Of a stretch of DNA of 26,433 nucleotides, positions 9,691 through 19,768 are shown in pieces (position 1 is the stretch's first letter; each line of letters starts with the position of its first letter). Source of the DNA: Tolypocladium sp. Sup5 PDA-1 (Eukaryota; Ascomycota; Sordariomycetes; Hypocreales; Ophiocordycipitaceae); the NCBI GenBank assembly GCA_000750105.3, contig JPHH03000124.1, positions 1 through 26,433 on the forward strand, read 5' to 3'. The notes beneath the pieces are model-generated. The model did not search any database. It was not told the origin of the DNA and saw nothing but the letters and a program-made list of their open reading frames with translations. The position numbers were made by a program, and so were the translations under genes.

Positions 9691-9958
9691 TCTCGCGATT
9701 CGTTCTCTTGGCCCACGTCTCCTGTACATGCCAATTCCTAGGTGTCGCGGATGGCCAAGGTGGATGGCCAAGTCGGCAGTGCTGATGGCCCAGTCAGCCT
9801 TAGCCAACCATAACTACGCTTGCTGGTAGTGTTGACACCCGGTCTTGCACTGCACGTTGCAGTCCAAGAGCAGCTGGGCTCAACCTCTCTTAAATTAATA
9901 CACCGATGACCAGGATTCCACGGCAACACTTCGTCCGTTTATCGCCAAGCGGAGATCC
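9691..9958 (+). repeat. Diverged direct repeat, copy B
   Basis: This is the second copy of the repeat at 8661-8850. It contains an internal doubling (GGATGGCCAAGG and GGATGGCCAAGT at 9748-9771) and an insertion carrying TTGACACC and an AT-rich TTAAATTAATA segment (9891-9901). The two copies are about 1 kb apart and have diverged substantially, so they are an old local duplication or two insertions of one element. Confidence 0.7.
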
Positions 9959-10116
9959 GTCCCTTCGGCCTAAGCCTCCACTCTGCAGAGCCTTACCGGG
10001 AAACTGCGCCTTCGGAACGGCTGGACGATATTTTGAGGAATATCCCTGTGTCTCTGGCGTCGGGCGAACGCCTCTGGTGAATTGTCGGGGCAACCCTGTG
10101 CCAGAATAAAGTTCAG

Positions 10117-10498
10117 ATGGGTCACGCCCTTGATTCGGCTCATAACATATTCACGAAGAATGTGTACGACTCTTGGATGCCATCTCATTTCGAGAGGATA
10201 TGCTCAGCCATCGACCAGTTGCCAGCGGATTTGAACTTTGATGACCCATCGCGTCCATCAACGGGACTATCCCATATCCCAGGGTTTGGAGAGCCATAAT
10301 GTGTCGCAGTCGGATATCGGATCCGTTTCACATCATGTCGAGCAAGAGAGTCAGTCGAGCAGCGCCAAACAAGAGGGGGTTACTCCGAGCACGCACGATC
10401 TTGAAGCCTTCTGCTATGTTCTCATCTGGCTGTGCGCTCGCCGCGGCTGGGCATTGCCTAATGTCCGGTTCCTTGTCGATGACGTTGAATCGCTTTAG
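10117..10498 (+). pseudogene. Fragment resembling the C-terminal part of a FunK1-type protein kinase
   Basis: The frame ending with TAG at 10498 contains HDLEAFCYVLIWLC, close to the HDLESFFYVLLWIC-like segment that marks the C-lobe of fungal FunK1 kinases. The frame just upstream (10117-10299) reads FTKNVYDSWMPSHFERICSA and AIDQLPADLNFDDPSRPSTG, then stops; the two overlap out of frame. No glycine loop, catalytic HRD-like motif or DFG is visible upstream, so if this is a kinase it is only the tail of one. It could instead be a short unrelated gene with one frameshift. Confidence 0.42.
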
Positions 10499-10644
10499 TC
10501 GCACCTGAGGGCTCAATTTGATTACATCCACTCTCGGCATACCGGTCGCTTCTGCGAGTACGTACAATCAAGCCAGTAGGCACCCCAGCGATCGCTTCCG
10601 TAATGCGCCTCCAAGTCTGTTGGGGTGGACACAGGTTTTTCTGC

Positions 10645-11889
10645 TCACAGAAGACGGTCAATCATGTGTTCCAGTTCCTCCAATCCTCTCCGCTGCTTCG
10701 CCTGCCACTCGTCCCTATCCCACTCCCTTTCACCTGGCTCGTGGCCCATCTCTGCGCCCTGCCCTTGCTCCCAACCCTGCTGCGCCCGTCTCCGTTCTCT
10801 GCGCAATTGGCGATCTCTTGTTTTCCGCCTGCGCTGTCTCTCTACTTCTCGAGCTGCCTCTTTCTGGACCTCTAGCTCCGCTGGGGTCATGGGTCCAACC
10901 GATGCAACACGGGGTGTACTGTGTGGTGCATCTTCATCGGTTGAATAGACAGGAGAGGAGCTGGAAGAGGAGCTGGAAGAGGAGCTGGAGGAGGAAGTAT
11001 CGGTATCCCAGAGAAGCACTTCATACTCTTGTTTATACCTCGACTCCCCGGAGCCTTCGATATGCCTTTTAGCTGTGTATAGTATCATCGGTAGTAGCCT
11101 CCATTGGCGTATCTCAGCAGGGCCTGCAAGCTCCGATGGGGCTTGAGCGGCTTCGACCGGTAGATTTGCACTTTGGGACTGCCCAGCTACTTTTGGAAAG
11201 TAGAGTGTAAATGTTTTAACATCGAAACGCCTATGCTCCCTATAACAAAGAGTAGAGAGAGCACACTTCCAACTTTGTGTCGTCATTCGCAATTCGCTCT
11301 TAGCATGTGCTGTTCGACAGTAAAAGACTTGCTGTAGGTTCCTGAGATGGAGTAAAAACACTAAGCAGCGATGGTCCGGCTCGTGGATGAAACATCGATT
11401 GATGGCCACGTTCTCGACTTGTTCAGCAGCGTTTCGTATATCGTAATGCACAGGAGTAATTTCTCCACGCGCACCGATTAAAGGTGCGAAACCTTCAAGG
11501 AAAACGATGTCTCTCTTCCTCCTGAAACGAATGCGCTTCGGAAGGGCATCGGCGCTTCTTCTGATGTCGAGAGTGTCAGGTAGAGCTCTCCCAACTAAAT
11601 CCCGGGTTTCGTGGTGCACAAGAGTGAATGCCAGGATCTTTTCGTAAAATTCCTCGAGACGAGGAGTGTCGTATATCGCATGGCACTGCGTATTGCCGGG
11701 AATTGGCGCAATATTAACTCCAAGCACGAGAGCCGTAGTCGAGTCGAGATCGGGACAGTAGATTTTCCAGATTTTGGTGCGGAGCTCTGACGGTAAGTCC
11801 AGAAAACGAGGAAATATTCGATCTTCCCTGCGCATCGCCACTCTGGTTTGCTGAGCGCCGCAGAGCCTGGCCGGGTAGGTCAATGGCAT
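10645..11889 (-). CDS. 2EXR-domain protein with polyserine tract and basic tail
   Basis: A single exon encodes 414 residues. The start at 11889 gives the longest frame, but Met19 (11835) sits just before the domain and may be the real start. Residues about 24-40 read IFPRFLDLPSELRTKIW, the opening of the fungal 2EXR domain, and RDIVFLEGF (about 128-136) fits the later strand of that domain. These are usually compact F-box-like fungal proteins of unknown role. Beyond EYEVLLWDTDT comes an uninterrupted run of about 15 serines (10950-11000, made of AGCTCC-type repeats), then a long tail rich in Arg, Glu and Gln (EVERQRRRKTRDRQLRRERR) that could form a charged coiled coil and is not part of the family core. 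It is transcribed away from RPA190 with 607 bp between the starts. Confidence 0.75.
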   Translation of the reverse strand: MPLTYPARLCGAQQTRVAMRREDRIFPRFLDLPSELRTKIWKIYCPDLDSTTALVLGVNIAPIPGNTQCHAIYDTPRLEEFYEKILAFTLVHHETRDLVGRALPDTLDIRRSADALPKRIRFRRKRDIVFLEGFAPLIGARGEITPVHYDIRNAAEQVENVAINRCFIHEPDHRCLVFLLHLRNLQQVFYCRTAHAKSELRMTTQSWKCALSTLCYREHRRFDVKTFTLYFPKVAGQSQSANLPVEAAQAPSELAGPAEIRQWRLLPMILYTAKRHIEGSGESRYKQEYEVLLWDTDTSSSSSSSSSSSSSSPVYSTDEDAPHSTPRVASVGPMTPAELEVQKEAAREVERQRRRKTRDRQLRRERRRAQQGWEQGQGAEMGHEPGEREWDRDEWQAKQRRGLEELEHMIDRLL

Positions 11890-12496
11890 AGATCACAACT
11901 GAACTCAATCCTGATGACTGCCCGTTTTAGAGCGCAATAGATAGAGCTTTGTGCGGTTGAAGCTGGGAACAGCAAGTGATAGAAGAGCTGACTGAGGCTT
12001 GCATGTTTGGCGGACCGCGGGACAGTGCATAAGTAGTACGCACCGTATGACTATCGATTCCCTCTAAGGAGGCGATGGCGAGAATCGGCCATCTGCGGGC
12101 TGCCAAGTACACCAATTGCGAGGCTTAAAACGCCTGGCGCCTATTGAACGAACGGAGACAAATCATATTGACAGTTGCCACGAGAAGTTCTGAGTGAACA
12201 TGCTGCCAGATTCCTGGGGCGAAATCCACGACTAATACGGCCACTACGAGCAACACTGGCGACTGGTGGGCACCGTGCGGGGCTTATGATTAGGCAGCTA
12301 TTTCCCATAATGCAATATGCAGCAGATAAGGGATCCACAGTGGAATTCTGCCGCGCCGCACCGCCCCAAAAAAAAAGTGATAGCGGGAGTGAAAGAGAAG
12401 TTGCATCAGTCACCAACTAGACTCAACCATATTGCCATCGACGACTCTTGCGGAACTCGGGACGTCAACGGACAGACGTCTCTGACCTACCTCAAG
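11890..12496. promoter_or_regulatory. Divergent intergenic region between the 2EXR gene and RPA190
   Basis: It separates two divergent starts. An A9 tract (12366-12374, CCCCAAAAAAAAAGTG) lies about 120 bp upstream of the RPA190 start. The RPA190 frame is open upstream to an ATG at 12317, so a 60-residue N-terminal extension is formally possible, but it has no similarity to the known N-terminus. I see no clear TATA box. Confidence 0.5.
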
Positions 12497-15400
12497 ATGA
12501 ATATCGCACAGCCGGTGTCTTCCGAGGTCGATTCTGTTGAGTTCACATTTCTGTCGCCCGAGGAGATCCTGGCGATTTCCGTCAGGCGCATCGAAAATGA
12601 CAGCACCTTCGACGGCTTGCTCAACCCCGTCGACGGAGGTCTCTATGACCTCGCCCTTGGATCGTGGGGGGATGAACCGTGAGATATTTCTCTCTTCAAT
12701 ATTCCAGTTCGGCCTGTGCTGACCGTATTCCCAAGATGCGCGACTTGCAAGCTGAGCCAGTCGAGCTGCCCGGGACATCCAGGCCACATCCAACTCCCAG
12801 CACCCGTGTACCACCCAGTCTTCATGGACCAAGCATACCATTTACTCCGAGCGACTTGCATTTATTGTAAAGGCTTTCGACTATCCGCAAAAGATATCCA
12901 CAAGTACATGTGCAAACTCCGCCTCCTCCAGCACGGTCTTGTACGCGAAGCACACATCGTCGAAGTTCTCGGCGAGACGGACTGGGCTGACGAGGACGAG
13001 AGTGAGGCGGACGAAGAAAATCTTTCGATCGACAATGCAACGAGGAAACGGGAAAAGTACGTCCGAGACTGCCTCCGAGGCATCAAGCTTCGACGAGGAG
13101 ATGCTAGGAGGGGCAAACACGAAGGCGTGGCCCAGGCTCGCCGAGAAGTTATCAAGCATTTTCTCGCAGAGATAACCAAGAGACGGCAATGCTCTACCTG
13201 CGCAGGAATCTCGCCTACCTACCGGAAAGATCGATTTGTCAAGATTTTCGAGAAGTCGCTCTCACCAAAGGAGCAAGCAAAAATGGCGCAGAGGAAATTT
13301 GTGCGACAAGATGCGATGTCTCGTGAATACGATGGCCAATCGAAGAAACACGTTGGCGCTGAACCTCCCTCCGAATCCGAAGAAGCAGCCATTCAGTCAT
13401 CGAGCGATGAAGGAGAAGAAATTGATGTTGGCGTCGCTGCATACCATCGATACATCAGTCCCATGGAGGTGCGGGCTCGTCTGAACGATTTGTTCCAAAA
13501 GGAGCAGGATGTTGTGTCCCTTTTGTACAACATGAAACCGCGCACGCGAAGCTCCCCGGGAATCACCCCAGACATGTTCTTCATCACGACCATTTTGGTA
13601 CCGCCGAATCGCTATCGACCCGAAGCTCGCACGGGAGACTCCCAAGTGGCCGAAGCAGAGCAGAACTCACTTTACAAGGGGATTCTGCGAAGCTGTACCA
13701 GGATAGCCCATGTGCATGCCGGCCTGAGCAGCAACGAGCACTCCGACATTACGCAGCTGCACCAAGCATGGGTGGAGCTGCAAGAAGGAGTCAATGCGCT
13801 CATCGACAAAAATAAAAACCCTGTACAAGGCGCAGCCGCGAAGCGCAACGAAGATGGCATCAAACAGATGCTGGAGAAGAAGGAGGGCCTGTTCCGAAAG
13901 AATATGATGGGCAAGCGAGTAAATTACGCGGCCCGGAGCGTTATTTCGCCTGATCCCAATATCGAGACAAACGAGATCGGCGTTCCGCCAGTCTTTGCCA
14001 GGAAACTCACATTCCCGGAGCCGGTAACAAGTCACAATTTCAGGGACATGCAGCAGGCTGTCATCAATGGCGCCAATAAATGGCCAGGTGCCATTGCCAT
14101 TGAGAACGAGGATGGGCGAATGCAGATGCTCAAAAACAAGTCTGTTGATGAGCGTATATCGCTGGCGAACCAGCTGCTCGCCCCAACAAATGCCAACACA
14201 CCAAAAATGAAGAACAAGAAAGTGTATCGCCACATGACAAATGGCGACGTGGTGTTGATGAATCGCCAGCCTACGCTTCACAAGCCCTCCATCATGGGAC
14301 ATCGAGTTCGGGTTTTGCCTGGCGAAAAGACGATTCGTATGCATTACGCAAATTGCAACACGTACAATGCCGACTTCGACGGCGACGAAATGAACATGCA
14401 TTTCCCGCAAAATGAGGTTGCCCGAGCGGAAGCATTGCAAATTGCGGATACCGACCATCAATATTTATCCGGAACGCAGGGAAAGCCACTTCGAGGCCTG
14501 ATCCAGGATCACATCTCAGTATCCATCGCCTTGTGTAGCCGCGACAGGTTTTTCAGCCGTGGCGACTATCATTCATTGGTTTACAGCGCGATTCGACCAG
14601 AAAGCGGCCACGGTTTTCGAGAGAGGATCGAGTTGGTCACACCAGCCATTATCAAGCCTGTGCCAAGATGGACTGGAAAACAGGTCATCACGACGATTCT
14701 TAAAAACATGCAGCCGCCAAATTGCGGCCCTCTGACTCTACGGGGAGAGTCGCAGATCAAAGCCGAACAGTGGGGCCGGAAATCCGAAGAAGGGACGGTG
14801 CTGATCCAAGAGGGCGAGTTTGTGACTGGCACCCTCGACAAGTCCCAAATTGGCCAAAGCTCGGGCGGCTTGATTCATGCCGTCCATGAAACTCACGGGC
14901 CAGCCATCGCTGGTAAGCTCCTGACCGCTCTTGGCCGACTTTTGACCCGCTATCTCAATATGCGGGCCTTCTCTTGCGGCATGGATGACTTGCGACTTAC
15001 TGCTGAGGGCGAAAAATCCCGGCAGAAAGAGCTACAAGCCATCAATCGGGTCGGTCTCGAGATTGCCTCAAATTACGTCTCGCTCGAAAAGGTTTCTGGC
15101 CCGAACGACTCGGTACTTTTGGAGCGTCTGGAAGAGGTCATCCGCGAGGACAAGAAACAGGAAGGCCTGGATCTCTTGATGAACCAGGGAACCAAAGACA
15201 TCACGGACTCAATCCAGAGAGCCTGCATTCCCAACGGTCTAGCAAAGCCGTTCCCGTGGAACCAGATGCAGGTAATGACAACATCTGGTGCAAAGGGATC
15301 CAAGGTTAACGCGTCCCTGATCTCGTGCAACCTTGGGCAGCAAGTATTGGAGAGTAGGCGGGTGCCCATCATGGTCAGCGGTAAATCGCTACCCTGCTTT

Positions 15401-17536
15401 AAACCCTTCGAGACCAATATTACGGCCAACGGGTATATTGGTAGCCGATTCCTTACGGGCATCCGTCCGCAGGAGTACTACTTCCATCACATGGCGGGAC
15501 GTGAAGGTCTCATTGACACAGCTGTCAAGACATCGCGCTCTGGTTATCTCCAAAGATGCGTCATCAAAGGTCTAGAGGGTCTCATGGTTGGGTACGACAC
15601 CACTGTTCGTGATGCAGACGGCTCCATCATCCAATTCCTGTACGGGGAGGATGGTTTGGATGTCACGAAGCAAACATACCTCAAAGAATTCGGGTTTATC
15701 CTACGAAATTTGACGTCCGAAGTGGCCCAGCTACGATACGACCCCCAGGTGGTCAAGCGTCTCGCTGCCAACCGAGATTCGTTTACCAAGTACATGAAGA
15801 GCGCTTTGAAGCACTCCAAGCCTGGCGACCCAAAGGGGAGAGATCCGCTGATGAGCGCATTCAACCCCGCAACCAATGCGTTTGTGTTGTCTGAAGCCTT
15901 CTACGACGCCATGTCAACTTATCTCAAGGAGAATGCAGAAGGGCTTATTCGCGATAAGAATGACACGGGCGCGCCAGACTCGTCTCGCACACTGAACCGG
16001 AAGAACGCCGAACTTCTGTTTGCGATGAAGTACTTGCAGTCGTTGGTAGAGCCTGGCGAGGCAGTTGGCATCGTCGCAGGCCAATCCGTCGGCGAGCCGT
16101 CAACACAGATGACCCTCAATACGTTCCACTTGGCTGGACACGCGGCCAAGAACGTCACAGCAGGTATTCCACGTCTGAGAGAGATTTTAATGACGGCTTC
16201 CAAGGACATTTCTACGCCTGCCATGTCCCTCCACCCTCACAAGAAGCTTTCGGCAGACGAGGTCGAAACATTTGCCAAGTCAATCAGCGCCCTCCCTCTA
16301 TCGTACGTCTTGGACAGCGTCGCTGTGGAAGAGAAGGTTGGCCGTGGCAAGAGGTATGGTCTGGCCAAGGTCTATATGATTAGACTGAAGTTTTTCCCCT
16401 CGCCGGAATACTTTGAAGCCTACCATGTCAGCACTTCTGAGGTGTTGGATGCCGTGGAGAAGAAGCTGCTACGCCAGATTGTTTCGCTCTCGAAAGCCGA
16501 GGTGAAGAAGCGAACGATGCAGGCGACCGCAGCCACACCCGACATTGGAGTCAAGGTCGGGGTTGTGGAGGTGGCTGCTCCTAATAGACCGCGGGAAAAT
16601 GGTGGTCATGATGACGACGATGACGATGACGCGGGCGACGATGATCATACCAATGTCAAGCAACGAGCTAACCGCCTCGAGGCCGTGTCATACGGACCGA
16701 ATGACGACGCAGACGACGAAATTCAGCAGGCAATGGATGAGGGTGACGCGCTGGAAGCAGAGGGCGTGGATGGCCGCCCACAGGCGATCGGTGCGACAAA
16801 CCAGGAGAGCGACGAGGAGAACGCGGACCGCGAAGGACGACAGTCGGCCAAGCCCCGAGCGGAGCGTGTCCTCGAAGCGTTCCCAGAGGTCACTGGATTC
16901 GAGTGCAACGAAAACACTGGAGACTGGTGCAATGTGACGCTCGAGTTTGATGCGTCCGTGCCCAAATTTCTCATGCTCGACATTGTCCAAAGAGCCATCA
17001 AGGGAACCCTGGTCAGGGAAATTCGCGGCATTGGCGCTTGCAAAATGATACAGGAACGCACAGGGAAAAAGGAACTCGTCGTTCATGCCACGGGCGTCAA
17101 CCTCAAGGCAGTCCAACAGTTCAACGACTACATTGACCCGGACCGCATCCAAACCAATGACATCGCGGCCGTATTATCCGTGTACGGTGTTGAGGCGTGC
17201 CGAGCCAATATCGTTAGAGAGCTTGGGGAAGTATTCGGATCCCACGGTATCAAAGTCGATAACCGCCACTTGAACCTCATCGGAGATCATATGACAAGGA
17301 ATGGTGACTTTACGGCCTTCAGTCGTATGGGTCTGCGGGGCAATGTCAGCCCGTTCACCAAGATGAGCTTTGAGACAACCCTGGCATTCCTGAAGGATGC
17401 AGTGCTTGACGGAGATTGGGACGAGCTGGCAACGCCGAGCGGTCGTCTGGTGATGGGCCGACTCGGGAAGCTCGGTACTGGCTGTTTTGATGTTTTAACG
17501 AACTTGCCGACGCACCACGTTGATTCATTGGCATGA
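12497..17536 (+). CDS. RPA190: DNA-directed RNA polymerase I largest subunit
   Basis: This is the catalytic largest subunit of nucleolar RNA polymerase I, which transcribes the 35S rRNA precursor. Exons 12497-12678 and 12736-17536 give 1660 residues, about the length of yeast Rpa190 (1664). The 57-bp intron has donor GTGAGA, branch CTGAC (12717-12721) and acceptor AAG at 12735; splicing creates Pro61 just before the first zinc ligands. Ligands C62, C65, C72 and H75 (CATC, CPGHPGH) and C102/C105 belong to the clamp head, with C213/C216 further on. The catalytic Mg-binding loop is NADFDGD at 605-611 with Asp607, 609 and 611. The bridge and trigger region includes GEAVGIVAGQSVGEPSTQMT (around residue 1180). 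A long acidic linker with seven Asp at 1353-1359 lies in the jaw region, as in Pol I orthologues. The start is chosen because MNIAQPVSSEV resembles fungal Rpa190 N-termini. No frame break is visible. Confidence 0.98.
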
Positions 17537-17756
17537 AGCGCCGGCTACAGCATCATCAGGGGGCCTCTGCGAAAACATGGAAGTGATTCTTTTGGTGTGT
17601 TATTGTACAACTATGAAAACAATCCACTGCATCTGCATGAAGATGATAGGAAAACCAGTGGCAAAAAAACTATCATCGTGGATCCCCCATGATTCATTTC
17701 AAGTCAGTAAAAGAGACCTGAACGACCTTTCGGATGAAATCATCACTGCTTCTCCA
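17537..17756. other. Convergent intergenic region after RPA190
   Basis: It holds the 3' end of RPA190 and, on the other strand, possible second-exon sequence of the cysteine-rich gene. No gene is seen in it. Confidence 0.5.
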
Positions 17757-17963
17757 TCAGTACTTGTGTCTCTGGAGAACATTGCTAGGTAGAAAGTGAC
17801 TTACATGATCTGATTGGCAGCTAGGGCATTTTGAAGCAGAGTACAACGTGTCCTCCTCCTTAGTGCCCTTGCACTTTCCCTTCGATTTATCCGAGCATGT
17901 ATGGGTTTTGATGACTATCCTGCACCCACAGCCACCGAAGTGATGCATGTCCTTGGTGCACAT
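17757..17963 (-). CDS. Small cysteine-rich protein
   Basis: The frame from ATG 17963 encodes 68 residues if unspliced. Cysteines are at 2, 12, 14, 23, 31, 46 and 49, with a GCGC motif near the start and CPSC near residue 46, plus His7 and His8. This spacing recalls small cytoplasmic fungal proteins with CxC and CPxC pairs that may bind zinc; I cannot name the family. There is no signal peptide. A perfect donor GTAAGT begins at 17804, right after His53. A branch-like CTGAT and acceptor GCAG lie about 60 nt further on (near 17743), in which case the next codon is a stop and the protein ends at His53; another acceptor further on would add a short tail. The gene converges on RPA190 and has its own TATA box at 18102-18107. 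Confidence 0.58.
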   Translation of the reverse strand: MCTKDMHHFGGCGCRIVIKTHTCSDKSKGKCKGTKEEDTLYSASKCPSCQSDHVSHFLPSNVLQRHKY

Positions 17964-18101
17964 GGTTCGAAGTCGTTGGAGGCCCGATTTGAAAGAGTAC
18001 AGTGTAAAGTGATGGTCAGGATGTGGGAAAATCGTGCTGGAGTTGTTGGAGAGCTAAAGATGGAAAATGGATCGTATTGATACTGGTCCTGAAGCCACTA
18101 C

Positions 18102-18107
18102 TTATAG
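18102..18107 (-). promoter_or_regulatory. TATA box of the cysteine-rich gene
   Basis: The minus strand reads CTATAAGTAG about 140 bp upstream of the ATG at 17963, followed by a leader containing CT-rich and CAACAACTCC stretches. This placement supports the small downstream gene being real. Confidence 0.5.
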
Positions 18108-18109
18108 AA

Positions 18110-19100
18110 TTCAGCCTTCACACTCACAAGTCAAAGCAGTGACCAAAGAATGCATTCACACTCGTCTCAGGAAGCGCCCTTGGATGGTTGCCTGGCTGTG
18201 ACCAGGTCGCAAACGGCCTGACTGGCGTCAGACCCACATATGTAACAGCTAACCGCCCGTATTGTTTGGGATATCACTGGTACTCGCGGTTTAATGGTGT
18301 TGGTTGGTGCTGGCCCCTCACGAGGCAGACAATCCGCGGACCAACGTGCAGGAGATGAGGAGATGAGGCGCTCGTGATGGCTGCCCGACCACTTGCAAAA
18401 CCATTTCCGCCGTTGGCGTTCGCGTTGGTCGTTGGGTCGTTTAACCACAAATGCAAGGAGCAAGAATTAAGGATGTTCGCACACAGCAATGTAGCGCACC
18501 TCCTCGAATCAAACCTCCCAAATAACCGCCACTCAAACAGACCAAGTCCCCTCTTGCTGGTACAGTAGTTTGCCACTCGAGTGTCATCGCGGTTGGCCAG
18601 GGTCTGCCTGGCCAGCCACGGCTCGATATGAAGGCGTGTTCTAAGGCCGGTTTGGTTGTATACGGCGGGCAGCGCCTCAAGCACGTAGGTGACATCGCGC
18701 GAGTGCGGCTAATGCCGGAGAGACGTTCGGGTTCATTTGCCGTGCCGAGTGACTGTGTAGCCAACGGCGAGCATGGTTGTGTCAACAATGCCAGAGGGCG
18801 TGGTTTTGATTGGTCAGTGCCTCCCATCGCGATTAATCTGATAGCCGATCCGTCTGGACTGTAATTGTCATTTTTAGAAAGGACATACTGGCTGATTTGA
18901 CAACTGGCTGCGCGCTCAACGATACGTGACGGCAAAGATGTCCCCGGATTGCTGACGCTGTTGCGCATTCAATCTTGTCCGAAAACCCCGCGCCAGGCTG
19001 CAAGTTTTGCTCACGGCATCGCTGCGCGATCGTGCAAGCCGTCGTGGCTGCGGTTGACTTCACACTCCTGCGCCCTCGCATCTGCACCTCGCTCGCGACC
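18110..19100. other. Unassigned region
   Basis: Overlapping frames on the minus strand (18441-18968, 18274-18684) have no recognisable motif or convincing splice sites and look like chance frames in GC-rich DNA. The one notable item is a 45-bp sequence at 18775-18820 that recurs inverted at 25247-25289. Confidence 0.45.
18775..18820 (-). repeat. Short dispersed repeat, copy 1
   Basis: On the minus strand this reads GACCAATCAAAACC, CCTCTGGCATTGTTGACAC. The same order of words occurs on the plus strand at 25247-25289 (GACCAATCAAAACT, CTCTTGGCATTGTTGACACC). A weaker relative lies inside repeat copy B near 9806-9842 (CCAACCATAACT, GTGTTGACACC). It may be the remnant of a small transposable element. 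Confidence 0.55.
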
Positions 19101-19153
19101 CTGCACTTGCGCCTGCACTTGCGCCTGCACTTGCACTTGCACTTGCACTTGCA
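19101..19153 (+). repeat. Hexamer microsatellite (GCACTT family)
   Basis: The run begins with two 12-bp units CTGCACTTGCGC and ends in pure CACTTG hexamers. It is the reverse-complement motif of the longer array at 21691-21768. Confidence 0.9.
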
Positions 19154-19287
19154 CCCTCGATGGCCAGCTTGCACATCCACCGCAATCAGGCTAGGTACCC
19201 ACGCGTCAGCCTGAATCCCTGCACAAGGATGACACGCCAATCACCTGATGCGCTGTGATGGACTTACGAAACAGTCGTTCCGAGGTG

Positions 19288-19677
19288 TTATCGAACACAT
19301 TTGTCATTGCAGCTCGCTGGAAGAGGCCTCAAGTTTGGCTGCATTATGCGGAAGTTGGGCGCCGCCCTTTGTGACGTCTCGCTGTTGTTCGTGCATCTGG
19401 TGCAAATCCAGCCTTCGGCTGTTATTCCGTCTGTGCAGTACTTACAGCCGGGCATGTTGATCGTTGCTCCGTAAAGTTTTAGACAGTCTGCGACGTTAGC
19501 AACATTTTGTAGTGGAAGCGTGAGAGCTAAACCTACCTCCAGTGCGCGCAAGTTCACTGCCGAGTAAAGCCTGACCGAAGGTTGGGTAGCAACGGCCTTA
19601 ATAAAGTTGAACGGTGGCGAGTCTCCACCGCAGACCGTCACATGGATGCAATCTTCGGGGAAACGTTTCCGCGGCAC
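19288..19677 (-). CDS. Possible spliced gene on the minus strand, not resolved
   Basis: The frame from ATG 19677 is open for 129 codons and reads IHVTVCGGDSPPFNFIKAVA near its start, faintly like the opening strands of a BTB domain (VTV-x-G, PF, K-AV). Further on GCKYC and CTRC give two cysteine pairs. A textbook intron is present at 19536-19488 (GTAGGT, TGCTAAC, GCAG; 49 nt), yet using it in this frame gives a stop two codons later. A second GTAAGT donor lies near 19444. The real exon structure is therefore uncertain and the region may be a decayed gene. It starts 91 bp from, and divergent to, the gene at 19769. Confidence 0.27.
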   Translation of the reverse strand: MPRKRFPEDCIHVTVCGGDSPPFNFIKAVATQPSVRLYSAVNLRALEVGLALTLPLQNVANVADCLKLYGATINMPGCKYCTDGITAEGWICTRCTNNSETSQRAAPNFRIMQPNLRPLPASCNDKCVR

Positions 19678-19768
19678 GCCATTTTTGCCCCTCTACCCCT
19701 CCCAGTCAGAAAGACAAACCACCCTCTATCGCCAGACGCAACAGATCGCGTTGTGTCGCGCTTTTGGC

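Noticed and set aside
12317..12496. In-frame N-terminal extension of RPA190 from ATG 12317
   Set aside because: The 60 extra residues are unlike the known N-terminus, include the A9 tract region, and the ATG at 12497 matches the usual start of fungal Rpa190.
13667..14461. Long open frame of 264 codons on the minus strand
   Set aside because: It lies entirely antisense to the strongly conserved catalytic part of RPA190. Codon bias of the sense gene explains the open antisense frame, and it has no motif of its own.
18441..18968. Minus-strand frame of 175 codons
   Set aside because: It has no recognisable motif, overlaps another frame of similar length, shows no promoter, and carries part of the dispersed short repeat. 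It is likely chance.
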